DNA from: JAHBNG01 sp039028975
GTDB lineage: Bacteria; Chloroflexota; Anaerolineae; Caldilineales; Caldilineaceae
Direction: 5' to 3'
Length of the DNA: 64,000 nucleotides
NCBI GenBank assembly: GCA_039028975.1
Contig: JBCCHB010000031.1
Location: 56,047-120,046 of the forward strand
This document shows, one piece after another, positions 37,696 to 47,434 of the stretch. How positions within the stretch are numbered: the stretch's first letter is position 1; each line of letters starts with the position of its first letter. Below the pieces are notes generated by a model. The model was not told the origin of the DNA and made no database searches. It was given only the letters and a program-made list of their open reading frames with translations. The position numbers and the translations under genes are program-made.

Positions 37696-37749
37696 ATGAA
37701 CCAAAAGACAGTACCATCGTTCATCAATATCAACAGGAGTATAACAGGT

Positions 37750-40700
37750 ATGAAATTGCAAAAATCGAACGGGGATAGAGAGCGAAAGAAACGTCTTTCT
37801 ACAAGACGCTTTCTCTCTCTCTTCCTCATGCTCATCACGATTCTCTATGCAACCATTGCGGTACCTCCATCGGCTCGTGCCCAAAGCCCTCAGCTAGACA
37901 TCACGCTGACGGTGGTAGAGAGCGAGCCAGTGGAAATCAACGGATTGGTGACCATCAAAGTGACGCTCAACAACAGTGGCACAGACGACATTACCAACGT
38001 ACCGCTGACGCTCAACTACGACAACAGTTATCTAGCGTATAATGCAGTTGGCGCGCCAACTAATGATCCCACTGACGACGGCTCGCTCACCTGGAACGAC
38101 GTGACCGAAACGTTGGGTAACGTTACCGTTGGCAACTCAATTGAACTGGACGTTCAGTTTACCGCTTTGCAAGATACGGCAACCCTCGGTGCCATCGCCC
38201 CCTGTAACGTAGCTGGCGAATCCTGCGTGGATGCTAACGTCAATAGCGCGATGGCCGGAACTTTAGCTGTGCCTGCATCCAGCGGAAATGTTGCTGTAGC
38301 GCTAACGTTCCCCGCCGCCAGCAAGTCCACGCTGGGCGACTTTATCTGGGATGACACCAGCGGCGACGGCATTAAGGACAACGGCGAAGCAGGCATCAAC
38401 GGCGTGGTTATTAATCTCTACCTAGACGGTGCCCGAGGCAATCCAGTCGATGGCGTGATTCAGCCGACTGAGATGGTTACCAGCACCACCACCGCCAGCG
38501 GCGCAACCGATGCCGATACTGGCTCCAGTGACGGCTTCTTCGAGTTCTCGGTTGTCACGGGGCCTGGAAAGGTCTACATTGTTGAAGTAGATGCGGGCAA
38601 CTTTACCACTGGCCAACCGCTGGATGGCATGGGCTTTGTTGGTAATCAAGGTGGGCAACCCTACGCGGGTCCTCACCCCCGTGTTGAATCCATGACTTCA
38701 CAAGGCAATGTCGATACCGTTGATTTTGCCTTCTCCTCGAACCAGGACACCGATGGCGATGGTCAACCCGACAGCAGTGATATTGATGACGACAACGACG
38801 GTATACCCGACGTTACCGAAGAGGCCAACAGCCAAGCACCCAATAACGACACCGACGGCGACGGCATCCCTGACAAGCTCGATCTCGATTCGGACAACGA
38901 TGGTATCCTCGACGTCATCGAAGCGGGCCACGGCCTACCTGACGGCGGTGACGGCATGTTGGTTGACGACCCAGCTACTGATGACGTCAACGACAATGGT
39001 CTGGATGATGCGTTAGAGGGGGCTAATCCGGACGGCACCAACTACACACCCGTTGACACGGATAATGACGGGGCTGAAGATTATATTGACCTGGATTCAG
39101 ATGACGACAGTATTTCCGATCTGGTCGAAGGGGGTCAGGGCGACCCCGCTACCCTTGATCCCAACAACGACGGCGTCATCGATCCCAGTCCCGACACGGA
39201 CCGTGACGGTATCCAAGATCCGGTAGATGGCGACCAGGGAAACTTTGGCGACACAGGCAGCCCCGCACCGCCAGACCAGGACAGCGCCACCGATCCCAAC
39301 TCGCCTGACTACATTGACGTGGACTCGGATGGCGACGGTACCGATGATATCGATACGACGCCCAACAGCGGACTCGACAGCGACGACGACGGTCGCATTG
39401 ATGACCAGACCGATAATGATGATGACGGTATCGCTGACGTAGTCGACGATTCGGACCAGGATGGTGATCCCGATGCCACGGATCCGACGCCCAACCCAGC
39501 CTTTGGTGGTTTGGGTATTCCCGATACAGATGGGGATGGTATTACGGATGATGTGGATATCGACGACGACAACGACGGCATCCTCGATACGGTTGAGGGC
39601 GACGGCGCGGTTGATACCGACGGCGATGGAATACCTGACTCGCGGGATCTGGATACCGATAACGACGGCATTCCTGACTCGCTTGAATCGGTCCCCAACG
39701 GTTCGATGCCGGTGGATACGAATGCAGATGGCGTGATTGACGCGACCGAAGCAGGCGGCTTTGGTACCAACGGTCTGGCCGACAATGTCGAGACTGCCGC
39801 CGATTCAGGTGACCCCGACTACGATGGCGACAACGCCGGTCCCGATTCTCCAGCCGATACCGATGGCGACACCATTGGCGACTGGCGTGACTTAGACTCG
39901 GACAACGACGGCATCAACGATGTGGTCGAGACCTGGGGCGCTGGCGCAGATCCTGACGGCAACGGTCATTTGGATGATCCAGACGGCACAGATGGCGATG
40001 GCTTGGTTGGCCCAGCCGATGGCGACGACGCCACCCACGGCGGAGCAGAGACCGAGAATACACCGGTTCCCGATACCGATTCTGACGGCGCACCCAACTA
40101 CCGTGACCTGGATTCAGACAATGATTCCATCTCGGACCTAGTTGAAGGTGGTTCTGGCGGCACTGACGCCGACGATGACGGCGTGATTGACGGTCCTGAT
40201 ACGGACGGCGACGGCATCATGCCCTCTGTGGACGATGACGAAGGCAACTTTGGCGACGGCCCTGGCCCGGCCCTGCCCGACAAGGACAGCGGCACTGGCG
40301 ATGATGATACAGACATTCCCGGCACAGGTACTGCGCCCGACTACATCGATCCAGATGATGACGGAACCGGTGTGGATGACATCGACACCACACCCAATGG
40401 CCCACAGGATGGCGACGACGATGGCGTGATTGACGATCCCACTGACAACGACAACGACGGAATCCCCGACGTGGTCGATGATTCGGATGGCGACGGCGAT
40501 CCAGACGCCACCGATCCCACGCCCAATCCTGAATTTGGTGGCTTGGGCGCGCCCGACACAGACGGCGACGGCGTTGACAATGCCACCGACATTGACGATG
40601 ACAACGACGGCATCCTTGACACGGTTGAGGGCGACAATGCTGTCGATACCGATGGCGATGGCGTCCCTGATTCCCAGGATCTGGATACCGACAACGACGG

Positions 40701-43700
40701 CATTCCTGATACCCTAGAATCGGTCCCCAATGGTTCGATGCCGGTGGATACGAATGCAGATGGCGTGATTGACGTAACCGAAGCAGGCGGCTTTGGTGCC
40801 AACGGTCTGGCTGATAATGTCGAGACCTCTGCCGATTCTGGCGACCCCGACTACGATGGCGACAACGCTGGTCCTGACTCCCCAGCCGATACGGATGGCG
40901 ATACCATTGGCGACTGGCGAGATCTCGACTCGGACAACGACGGTATCAACGATGTGGTCGAGACCTGGGGCACTGGCGCAGATCCCGACGGCAACGGTCA
41001 CTTGGATGATCCGGACGGCACAGATGGCGATGGCTTGGTTGGCCCAGCCGATGGTGACGACACCACCCGCGGCGGAGCAGAGACCGAGAATACACCAGTT
41101 CCCGATACCGATTCTGACGGCGCGCCCAACTACCGAGATCTGGATTCGGACAACGATTCTATCTCGGACCTGGTTGAAGGCGGCTCTGGCGGCACCGATG
41201 CCAACGATGACGGCGTGATTGACGGTCCTGACACCGATGGCGACGGCATCATGCCTTCAGTAGACGATGACGAAGGCAACTTTGGCGATGGCCCTGGCCC
41301 GGCCCTGCCCGACAAGGACAGCGGCACTGGCGATGATGATACAGATATTCCCGGCACAGGTACTGCGCCCGACTACATCGATCCAGATGATGACGGAACC
41401 GGTGTGGATGACATCGACACCACACCCAATGGCCCACAGGATGGCGACGACGATGGCGTGATTGACGATCCCACTGACAACGACAATGACGGAATCCCTG
41501 ACGTAGTCGATGACTCGGATGGCGACGGCGACCCTGACGCCACCGATCCCACGCCCAATCCTGAATTTGGAGGCCTGGGTACACCTAACCCGCTACCAAC
41601 CGTACCCGAGGATACCGATGGCGACGGCGTTGATGATGATGTGGATCTAGACGATGACAACGACGGTATTCCCGATGCAGACGAAGGTCCCGGCGATGTC
41701 GATACTGACGGTGACGGCATTCCCGACCGCTTGGACTTGGATACGGACAATGATGGCATTCCCGATCTGGTTGAATCTGGTGCGCCCAACGTGTCGGCCT
41801 TGGATCCGGATGGCGATGGCGTAATCGATGCCCCTGTAGGCAACAACGGTCTGGCCGATCCCATTGAGGATAACGACTCGCCCACGGCCGACATCACCTA
41901 CAATGGCGGCGAACCCATCGACACCGATGGCGATGACGTGGATGATTTCCGCGATCTCGATTCGGACAATGACGGCATCAACGATGTCATTGAGGGCGGC
42001 AACGGACCCGCCGATCCAGACGGCAACGGCATGGTCGATCCCTATCCCGGCTCAGACCCGGACCAAGACGGCGTCCAGGAGCCTGTCGATGGCAACGACA
42101 CCGATTTTGGTACCCCCAACAACATGACGCCCGATACCGACGGCGACAACGTACCCGATTATCAGGATCTCGATTCAGATAACGATGGCGTGAACGACGT
42201 AGACGAGGGCGGCAATGGTCCGGCGGACACGGATGGCGACGGCATGGTTGACCCCGGCCCGGATACGGACGGTGACGGGATTCAAGATCCGGTCGACGGT
42301 GCGCCCACCGACTACGGCGACATGGACGATCCAAGCACCCCCGACACCGATGGTGACGATGTGCCGGACTATCAAGATCTCGATTCGGACAACGACGGCA
42401 TCAACGACATCGATGAGGGCGGCAACGGACCCACTGACACCGACGGCGACGGTATGGTCGATCCCGGCCCAGACAACGATGGTGACGGCATCCAGGATCC
42501 GGTGGATGATGACGACACCAACTTCGGTGATCAGAACGATCCCGACGAGGTTGACACCGACACCGATGGCATTCCTGATCGAGAGGATCTCGATTCAGAC
42601 AACGATGGCGTGAATGACGTGGAAGAGGGTGGCAATGGCTTGGCCGATCCTGACGGCAACGGCATGATCGACCCCACGCCCAGCTCCGATCCCGATGGGG
42701 ATGGCATCCAAGATCCAGTGGACGGCAATGATGATGCCTTTGGTGACGAAAACGATCCCGACCATCAGGATACCGATAATGACGGCACGCCCGACTCCCA
42801 GGATCCCGAGTCCAATAATCCCAACAATGACGGCACCGATTGTGACATTGACCGAGCTGGAAATGGTGGCTTAGATGCCAACAATGACTGCGTTGTTGAT
42901 ACGACAGGTGATCCAAACGTAGATGATCCCGATGGCGACGGCATTCAGACACCCGTGGACCAGAATCCCGACGACTATGGCGACGGCGATCCGGATACTG
43001 ACGGCGACGGCATCAAAGATGCTGACGATCTGGATGACGACAACGACGGCATTCCCGATGCCATGGAAGGTGATGGTGCGGTCGATACCGACAATGATGG
43101 CATTCCCGATTCCAAGGATCTGGACTCGGACAATGATGGCATCAACGACGTGATTGAAGCTGGCCATGATGGCCCTGATGCAGACGGCGACGGCATGGTC
43201 GATGGTCCTACTGGTACCAATGGTCTGCCTGATGTAGTCGAAACCACGCCTGACTCTGGCACGGCCACCTTCCCGGAAAGCGCCGACCCCACCCAGCCGG
43301 TTGACACTGATGGCGATACCATCCCTGACTTCCGCGATCTGGATAGCGACAACGACGGCATCAACGACATCGACGAAGGTGGTAACGGTCCAACTGACAC
43401 CGACGGCGATGGCATGGCCGATGGTCCCGATGCGGACGGCGACGGCATCCAAGATCCGGTCGATGGGGATGATGACAACTTCGGTGACGAAGGCGACGAA
43501 GGCGTGCCCGACACCGATGGCGATGATGTGCCGGATTACCAGGATCTGGATAGCGATAACGACGGTATCAACGATGTAGAAGAGGGCGGCAATGGCCCAG
43601 ACGACACTGATGGCGATGGCATGGTTGACGGCCCCGACAATGACGGTGACGGCATCCAAGATCCCGTTGACGGTGACGACAACAACTTCGGCGACCAGAA

Positions 43701-46700
43701 CGATCCCGACCACCGGGACAGCGATGGCGACAACGTGCCGGACTCCCAAGATCTGGATTCGGATAATGACGGTGTCAACGACGTGGACGAAGGTGGCAAC
43801 GGCCCATCTGACCCAGATGGCAACGGCATGATCGACGCCATACCTGGCTCTGATCCCGATGGGGACGGCATCCAAGATCCCGTTGACGACGACGATGCCA
43901 ACTTTGGCGACCAGAACGATCCGGCACCGCCTGATACCGACGGTGGCTCACCGGAACCCGACTACCTAGACGGCGATGATGGCTCGCCCAACGGTACCGA
44001 GGATCCCGACGGTGACGGTATTGTTGGCAGCGCCGACGATGCCCCCGATACCTTTGGTGACGGCCCAGTCGACACTGATGGTGATGGCGTGCTCGATAAC
44101 GTGGACCTGGATGACGACAACGACGGTATTCCTGATGTCGACGAAGGCCCTGCTGATACAGATACCGATGGCGACGGCGTTCCCGATGCCAAGGATCTCG
44201 ATTCGGACAACGACGGTATCTTGGATCTGGTTGAATCTGGTGCGCCGAACCTAGGTGCGCTCGATCCCGATGGGGACGGTGTAATTGACGCTCCCGTGGG
44301 CAACAACGGTCTGGCTGATCCGATTGAGGACAATGATTCGCCCACTGCCGACATTACCTACAACGGTGGCGTACCCGTCGATACCGATGGCGACACGGTT
44401 CCCGACTTCCGCGACTTGGATACCGACAACGACGGCATCAATGATGTGGATGAGAGCGGGAATGGCTCGGCTGATACCGACAACGACGGCATGGTGGACA
44501 GCGCCTCCGATCCCGACGGTGACGGCGTGCTCAGTCCGGTAGACGCGGATGATCAAGGCTTTGGCGACCCCAATGGCTACGATCCGACCGACCCCGGTGC
44601 GCCTCAAGACACGGACGGTGATGATGTGCCTGACTTCCGCGATCTCGATTCGGATAATGACGGCATCAACGACGTGGACGAAGGCGGCAACGGTCCGGCA
44701 GATACAGACGGCGACGGCATGGTTGACGGCCCCGACCCCGATGGTGACGGTATCTTAGGCCCAGTCGATGGCAACCCCAACGACTATGGCGACATGAACG
44801 ATCCCGTTCACCAGGATACGGACAACGATGGCATACCCGACTCGGAAGATCTGGACTCGGACAACGATGGCATCAATGACATTGATGAAGGCGGCAACGG
44901 TGCTGAAGATGGCGACGGTGATGGTATGGTCGATCCCAGTCCAGACAGCGATGGTGACGGCATCCAAGATCCGGTCGACGGCGACGACAATAACTTCGGC
45001 GATTCTGGTGACCCAGACCATCTCGACACGGATAATGATGGCACGCCTGATTCTCAGGATCTGGATTCGGACAATGACTCAGTCAATGACGTGATCGAAG
45101 GCGGTAACGGTCCGGCCGATCCCGATGGCAATGGCGTCATCGATGCGCTCCCTGGCTCCGACCCAGATGGTGACGGTATCCAGGATCCGGTGGATGACGA
45201 CGATGCCAACTACGGTGATGCCAACGATCCAGACCATCAGGACACAGACAACGACGGCACGCCTGATTCCCAGGATCCAGAGGCCAACAACCCCAACAAT
45301 GACGGAACCGATTGTGATATCGACCGCGCTGGCAACGGCGATGTGGATGGCAACGGTGACTGCATGGTGGATACGACGGGTGACCCCAACGTGGATGATC
45401 CAGACAAAGATGGCATCCCAGCCATTGTGGACGGCAATCCCGACGAATTCGGAGACACCTGCGATGACTGTGATGGTGACTCTGTGCCAGATCGCATCGA
45501 GGATGGCGCACCCAACAACGGTGATGGCAACAATGATGGTATCCCTGATAAAGACCAGGGTGATGTAGCCAGTTTGCCTGACTCCAGCGGCTTCTTCTAT
45601 GTGACTGCGGAAGTAACCGGTGATTGTAACAACATTGACCGTGTCTCTCACACCACTGAAGCAGCCCTGGATACCCAGGACGCTACGTACGACTATCCCA
45701 TGGGTCTTATGAGCATCATGCTGACCTGTCTCAATGTGGGTGATTCAGCGACAGTCAAGTACTACTGGCACGCAGCCTCCAACCTGACAGGTTTACCCTA
45801 TCGAAAGTATGGGCCAGAGACGCCGGGTGGCACACCAAATGTCTACTACGACTTCCCCCACACTTATGGGCAAGAGCAGATTGGCAACATGACGGTAGCC
45901 ACCTCTATGATTGACTTGACCGATGGGCAGATGGGTGATGAAACAGGGGCCGATGCGGTGATTATGGATCCAAGTGGCCCAGCGTCTTCGCTCCAGAAGT
46001 CAACATTGGGTGATTGGGTTTGGTACGATGTAGATGCTGACGGCATGAAGGATCCAGGCGAAGAAGGCATCAACGGGGTTCTGGTTGAACTTTATGAGAT
46101 TGTTGACTTGGGTGCTGGCATCACAGATACTGTCTTCATCACCTCCATGTTGACAGGTCCAGAGACGTTGCTTATCGACAGCGACGACACCCAACTCGGC
46201 GAGGATGGTGCATACGATTTTACCGTCGAGGGGGATAAGGTCTACCAAGTCGTTATCAGCGATACCAACTTCTTGCCCGGTGGACCGCTGGCTGGATATG
46301 AGTATACGGGTGAGAATGCCAGTGAGGCCTACAACGGGCCAGAACCGCGAGTCGTACCCATTATCGGTACCCAGGTCGACTACAACGATGCGGACTTCCC
46401 CTTCACCCTGCTGCCCAGGTTGCAGGTTGAGAAGCGCTTGAACGGTGTCAGTCCATTCAGCCTTAATGAGCTGATTGTCTACACCATCCAAATCACCAAC
46501 ACAGGGCCAGTGACGCTCACTGTGGTGCCATTGGAAGACCGCTTTAACGACATCTTCCTGAGCTTCGATAGCGCCACTGTCACGCCCGATAGCACAGCGT
46601 CCGGCGTACTTAATTGGAATGACCTGACCACAGCGCTAGGTGATATTGCACCAGGTGCCAGTATCAGTCTGGATGTGACCTTTGAGACCATTGCAGACAC

Positions 46701-47229
46701 GTCCTTGCTGAACCCATTTGGTACTTGTTCTACTGCTGGCCATACGCCTAACGTGGCGGAAGTTGACAATGCTTTTGCTGACCCTGATGGTGAGGATGGC
46801 GATACAGCCGACGATGCGGCCGTGGTACAGGATGTAGATGATGAGGATTGCGCCGAGGTACAGATTCTCAGCCCGACGGACGTGGATATGGTGGATGAGG
46901 GCGTCTCCGAAACAGCAGATGGTGTGCTGATCCAGTGGACCACTGTGACCGAAATCGATACGGTTGGCTTCCGCATCTACCATACCAATGGAACAGATAC
47001 CCGAGAAGTGAATGGGGTTGAGGTAACTAGCGCCACTGTTGAGAATATTATTCCTGCTAAAAATGCTGGTCAATCGACTGGTGCTACGTATAAGATATTG
47101 GACGCAGGGGCTACGCTCACCAGCGGTGACAGCTACGTTCTAGAAGTAGTCAAGAATGACAATTCGGTGGAACGCAGCGTTATTGAGATCGTGCAGGGCT
47201 ATTCACTCTTCTTGCCGATTATTCAATAG
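37750..47229 (+). CDS. Giant exported calcium-repeat protein (3,159 aa), choice-of-anchor U-like domain, FLPIIQ tail
   Basis: The ATG at 37750 has AGGAG (37735-37739) ten bases upstream; longer in-frame starts run through the antisense remnant. Signal peptide ends after A44 (PSARA). DUF11-like 46-190; SdrD-B-like 193-330; thrombospondin-3-like repeats about 334-2608 (DTDGDG, DLDSDNDGINDV, GGNGP), including a tandem duplication. Residues 2616-2747 (YPMGLMSIMLTCLNVGDSA, YRKYGPETPGGTPNVYYDF, GADAVIMDPSGPAS) match the choice-of-anchor U pattern. A second SdrD-B-like domain spans 2750-2885 and another DUF11-like domain 2891-3040. The fibronectin-III-like end (IQWTTVTEIDTVGFRIYHTN) is divergent from its paralogues and finishes YSLFLPIIQ. 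It is a likely surface rod with a very high calcium load. Confidence 0.9.
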   Translation: MKLQKSNGDRERKKRLSTRRFLSLFLMLITILYATIAVPPSARAQSPQLDITLTVVESEPVEINGLVTIKVTLNNSGTDDITNVPLTLNYDNSYLAYNAVGAPTNDPTDDGSLTWNDVTETLGNVTVGNSIELDVQFTALQDTATLGAIAPCNVAGESCVDANVNSAMAGTLAVPASSGNVAVALTFPAASKSTLGDFIWDDTSGDGIKDNGEAGINGVVINLYLDGARGNPVDGVIQPTEMVTSTTTASGATDADTGSSDGFFEFSVVTGPGKVYIVEVDAGNFTTGQPLDGMGFVGNQGGQPYAGPHPRVESMTSQGNVDTVDFAFSSNQDTDGDGQPDSSDIDDDNDGIPDVTEEANSQAPNNDTDGDGIPDKLDLDSDNDGILDVIEAGHGLPDGGDGMLVDDPATDDVNDNGLDDALEGANPDGTNYTPVDTDNDGAEDYIDLDSDDDSISDLVEGGQGDPATLDPNNDGVIDPSPDTDRDGIQDPVDGDQGNFGDTGSPAPPDQDSATDPNSPDYIDVDSDGDGTDDIDTTPNSGLDSDDDGRIDDQTDNDDDGIADVVDDSDQDGDPDATDPTPNPAFGGLGIPDTDGDGITDDVDIDDDNDGILDTVEGDGAVDTDGDGIPDSRDLDTDNDGIPDSLESVPNGSMPVDTNADGVIDATEAGGFGTNGLADNVETAADSGDPDYDGDNAGPDSPADTDGDTIGDWRDLDSDNDGINDVVETWGAGADPDGNGHLDDPDGTDGDGLVGPADGDDATHGGAETENTPVPDTDSDGAPNYRDLDSDNDSISDLVEGGSGGTDADDDGVIDGPDTDGDGIMPSVDDDEGNFGDGPGPALPDKDSGTGDDDTDIPGTGTAPDYIDPDDDGTGVDDIDTTPNGPQDGDDDGVIDDPTDNDNDGIPDVVDDSDGDGDPDATDPTPNPEFGGLGAPDTDGDGVDNATDIDDDNDGILDTVEGDNAVDTDGDGVPDSQDLDTDNDGIPDTLESVPNGSMPVDTNADGVIDVTEAGGFGANGLADNVETSADSGDPDYDGDNAGPDSPADTDGDTIGDWRDLDSDNDGINDVVETWGTGADPDGNGHLDDPDGTDGDGLVGPADGDDTTRGGAETENTPVPDTDSDGAPNYRDLDSDNDSISDLVEGGSGGTDANDDGVIDGPDTDGDGIMPSVDDDEGNFGDGPGPALPDKDSGTGDDDTDIPGTGTAPDYIDPDDDGTGVDDIDTTPNGPQDGDDDGVIDDPTDNDNDGIPDVVDDSDGDGDPDATDPTPNPEFGGLGTPNPLPTVPEDTDGDGVDDDVDLDDDNDGIPDADEGPGDVDTDGDGIPDRLDLDTDNDGIPDLVESGAPNVSALDPDGDGVIDAPVGNNGLADPIEDNDSPTADITYNGGEPIDTDGDDVDDFRDLDSDNDGINDVIEGGNGPADPDGNGMVDPYPGSDPDQDGVQEPVDGNDTDFGTPNNMTPDTDGDNVPDYQDLDSDNDGVNDVDEGGNGPADTDGDGMVDPGPDTDGDGIQDPVDGAPTDYGDMDDPSTPDTDGDDVPDYQDLDSDNDGINDIDEGGNGPTDTDGDGMVDPGPDNDGDGIQDPVDDDDTNFGDQNDPDEVDTDTDGIPDREDLDSDNDGVNDVEEGGNGLADPDGNGMIDPTPSSDPDGDGIQDPVDGNDDAFGDENDPDHQDTDNDGTPDSQDPESNNPNNDGTDCDIDRAGNGGLDANNDCVVDTTGDPNVDDPDGDGIQTPVDQNPDDYGDGDPDTDGDGIKDADDLDDDNDGIPDAMEGDGAVDTDNDGIPDSKDLDSDNDGINDVIEAGHDGPDADGDGMVDGPTGTNGLPDVVETTPDSGTATFPESADPTQPVDTDGDTIPDFRDLDSDNDGINDIDEGGNGPTDTDGDGMADGPDADGDGIQDPVDGDDDNFGDEGDEGVPDTDGDDVPDYQDLDSDNDGINDVEEGGNGPDDTDGDGMVDGPDNDGDGIQDPVDGDDNNFGDQNDPDHRDSDGDNVPDSQDLDSDNDGVNDVDEGGNGPSDPDGNGMIDAIPGSDPDGDGIQDPVDDDDANFGDQNDPAPPDTDGGSPEPDYLDGDDGSPNGTEDPDGDGIVGSADDAPDTFGDGPVDTDGDGVLDNVDLDDDNDGIPDVDEGPADTDTDGDGVPDAKDLDSDNDGILDLVESGAPNLGALDPDGDGVIDAPVGNNGLADPIEDNDSPTADITYNGGVPVDTDGDTVPDFRDLDTDNDGINDVDESGNGSADTDNDGMVDSASDPDGDGVLSPVDADDQGFGDPNGYDPTDPGAPQDTDGDDVPDFRDLDSDNDGINDVDEGGNGPADTDGDGMVDGPDPDGDGILGPVDGNPNDYGDMNDPVHQDTDNDGIPDSEDLDSDNDGINDIDEGGNGAEDGDGDGMVDPSPDSDGDGIQDPVDGDDNNFGDSGDPDHLDTDNDGTPDSQDLDSDNDSVNDVIEGGNGPADPDGNGVIDALPGSDPDGDGIQDPVDDDDANYGDANDPDHQDTDNDGTPDSQDPEANNPNNDGTDCDIDRAGNGDVDGNGDCMVDTTGDPNVDDPDKDGIPAIVDGNPDEFGDTCDDCDGDSVPDRIEDGAPNNGDGNNDGIPDKDQGDVASLPDSSGFFYVTAEVTGDCNNIDRVSHTTEAALDTQDATYDYPMGLMSIMLTCLNVGDSATVKYYWHAASNLTGLPYRKYGPETPGGTPNVYYDFPHTYGQEQIGNMTVATSMIDLTDGQMGDETGADAVIMDPSGPASSLQKSTLGDWVWYDVDADGMKDPGEEGINGVLVELYEIVDLGAGITDTVFITSMLTGPETLLIDSDDTQLGEDGAYDFTVEGDKVYQVVISDTNFLPGGPLAGYEYTGENASEAYNGPEPRVVPIIGTQVDYNDADFPFTLLPRLQVEKRLNGVSPFSLNELIVYTIQITNTGPVTLTVVPLEDRFNDIFLSFDSATVTPDSTASGVLNWNDLTTALGDIAPGASISLDVTFETIADTSLLNPFGTCSTAGHTPNVAEVDNAFADPDGEDGDTADDAAVVQDVDDEDCAEVQILSPTDVDMVDEGVSETADGVLIQWTTVTEIDTVGFRIYHTNGTDTREVNGVEVTSATVENIIPAKNAGQSTGATYKILDAGATLTSGDSYVLEVVKNDNSVERSVIEIVQGYSLFLPIIQ
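39525..41588 (+). repeat. 1,032-bp tandem duplication within the 3,159-residue gene
   Basis: The segment encoding GSMPVDTNADGVID occurs at about 39700 and again at 40732. The surrounding ~344 codons are repeated with long identical DNA runs. The same super-unit, more diverged, is in the genes at 27244 (about 28320-29340) and 49925 (about 56660-57660). Confidence 0.8.
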
Positions 47230-47276
47230 TTGGTTGAGTGGTCGGAGGTGACTGTCACTTCTGCCCTCACCCCCAG

Positions 47277-47340
47277 CCCCTCTCCCAGCTTGGGAGAGGG
47301 GAGAACATGGCTCCCTTCCCCCAAAAGTAGGGAAGGGAGC
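47277..47340. repeat. GC-rich double hairpin repeat E after the 3,159-residue gene
   Basis: CCCCTCTCCCA pairs with TGGGAGAGGGG (47277-47301), and GCTCCCTTCCC with GGGAAGGGAGC (47310-47340). The same pair of stems follows the gene ending at 58459. The CCCTCACCCCCAGCCCCTCTC type is, from memory, a widespread interspersed repeat in bacteria. It can form a strong transcript end. Confidence 0.7.
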
Positions 47341-47434
47341 TAGAGAGTACCCAAGATGGTGACCAAAAACAAATTACTTAATTTACACTGTACTGATTTC
47401 GTTCCCCTTGTCATTTCCATTATTTTGTCATCTT

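Noticed and set aside
28314..47229. The regular DNA repeats as a CRISPR array
   Set aside because: They are in-frame codons of DxDxDG repeats without unique spacers of constant length, and no cas genes are present.
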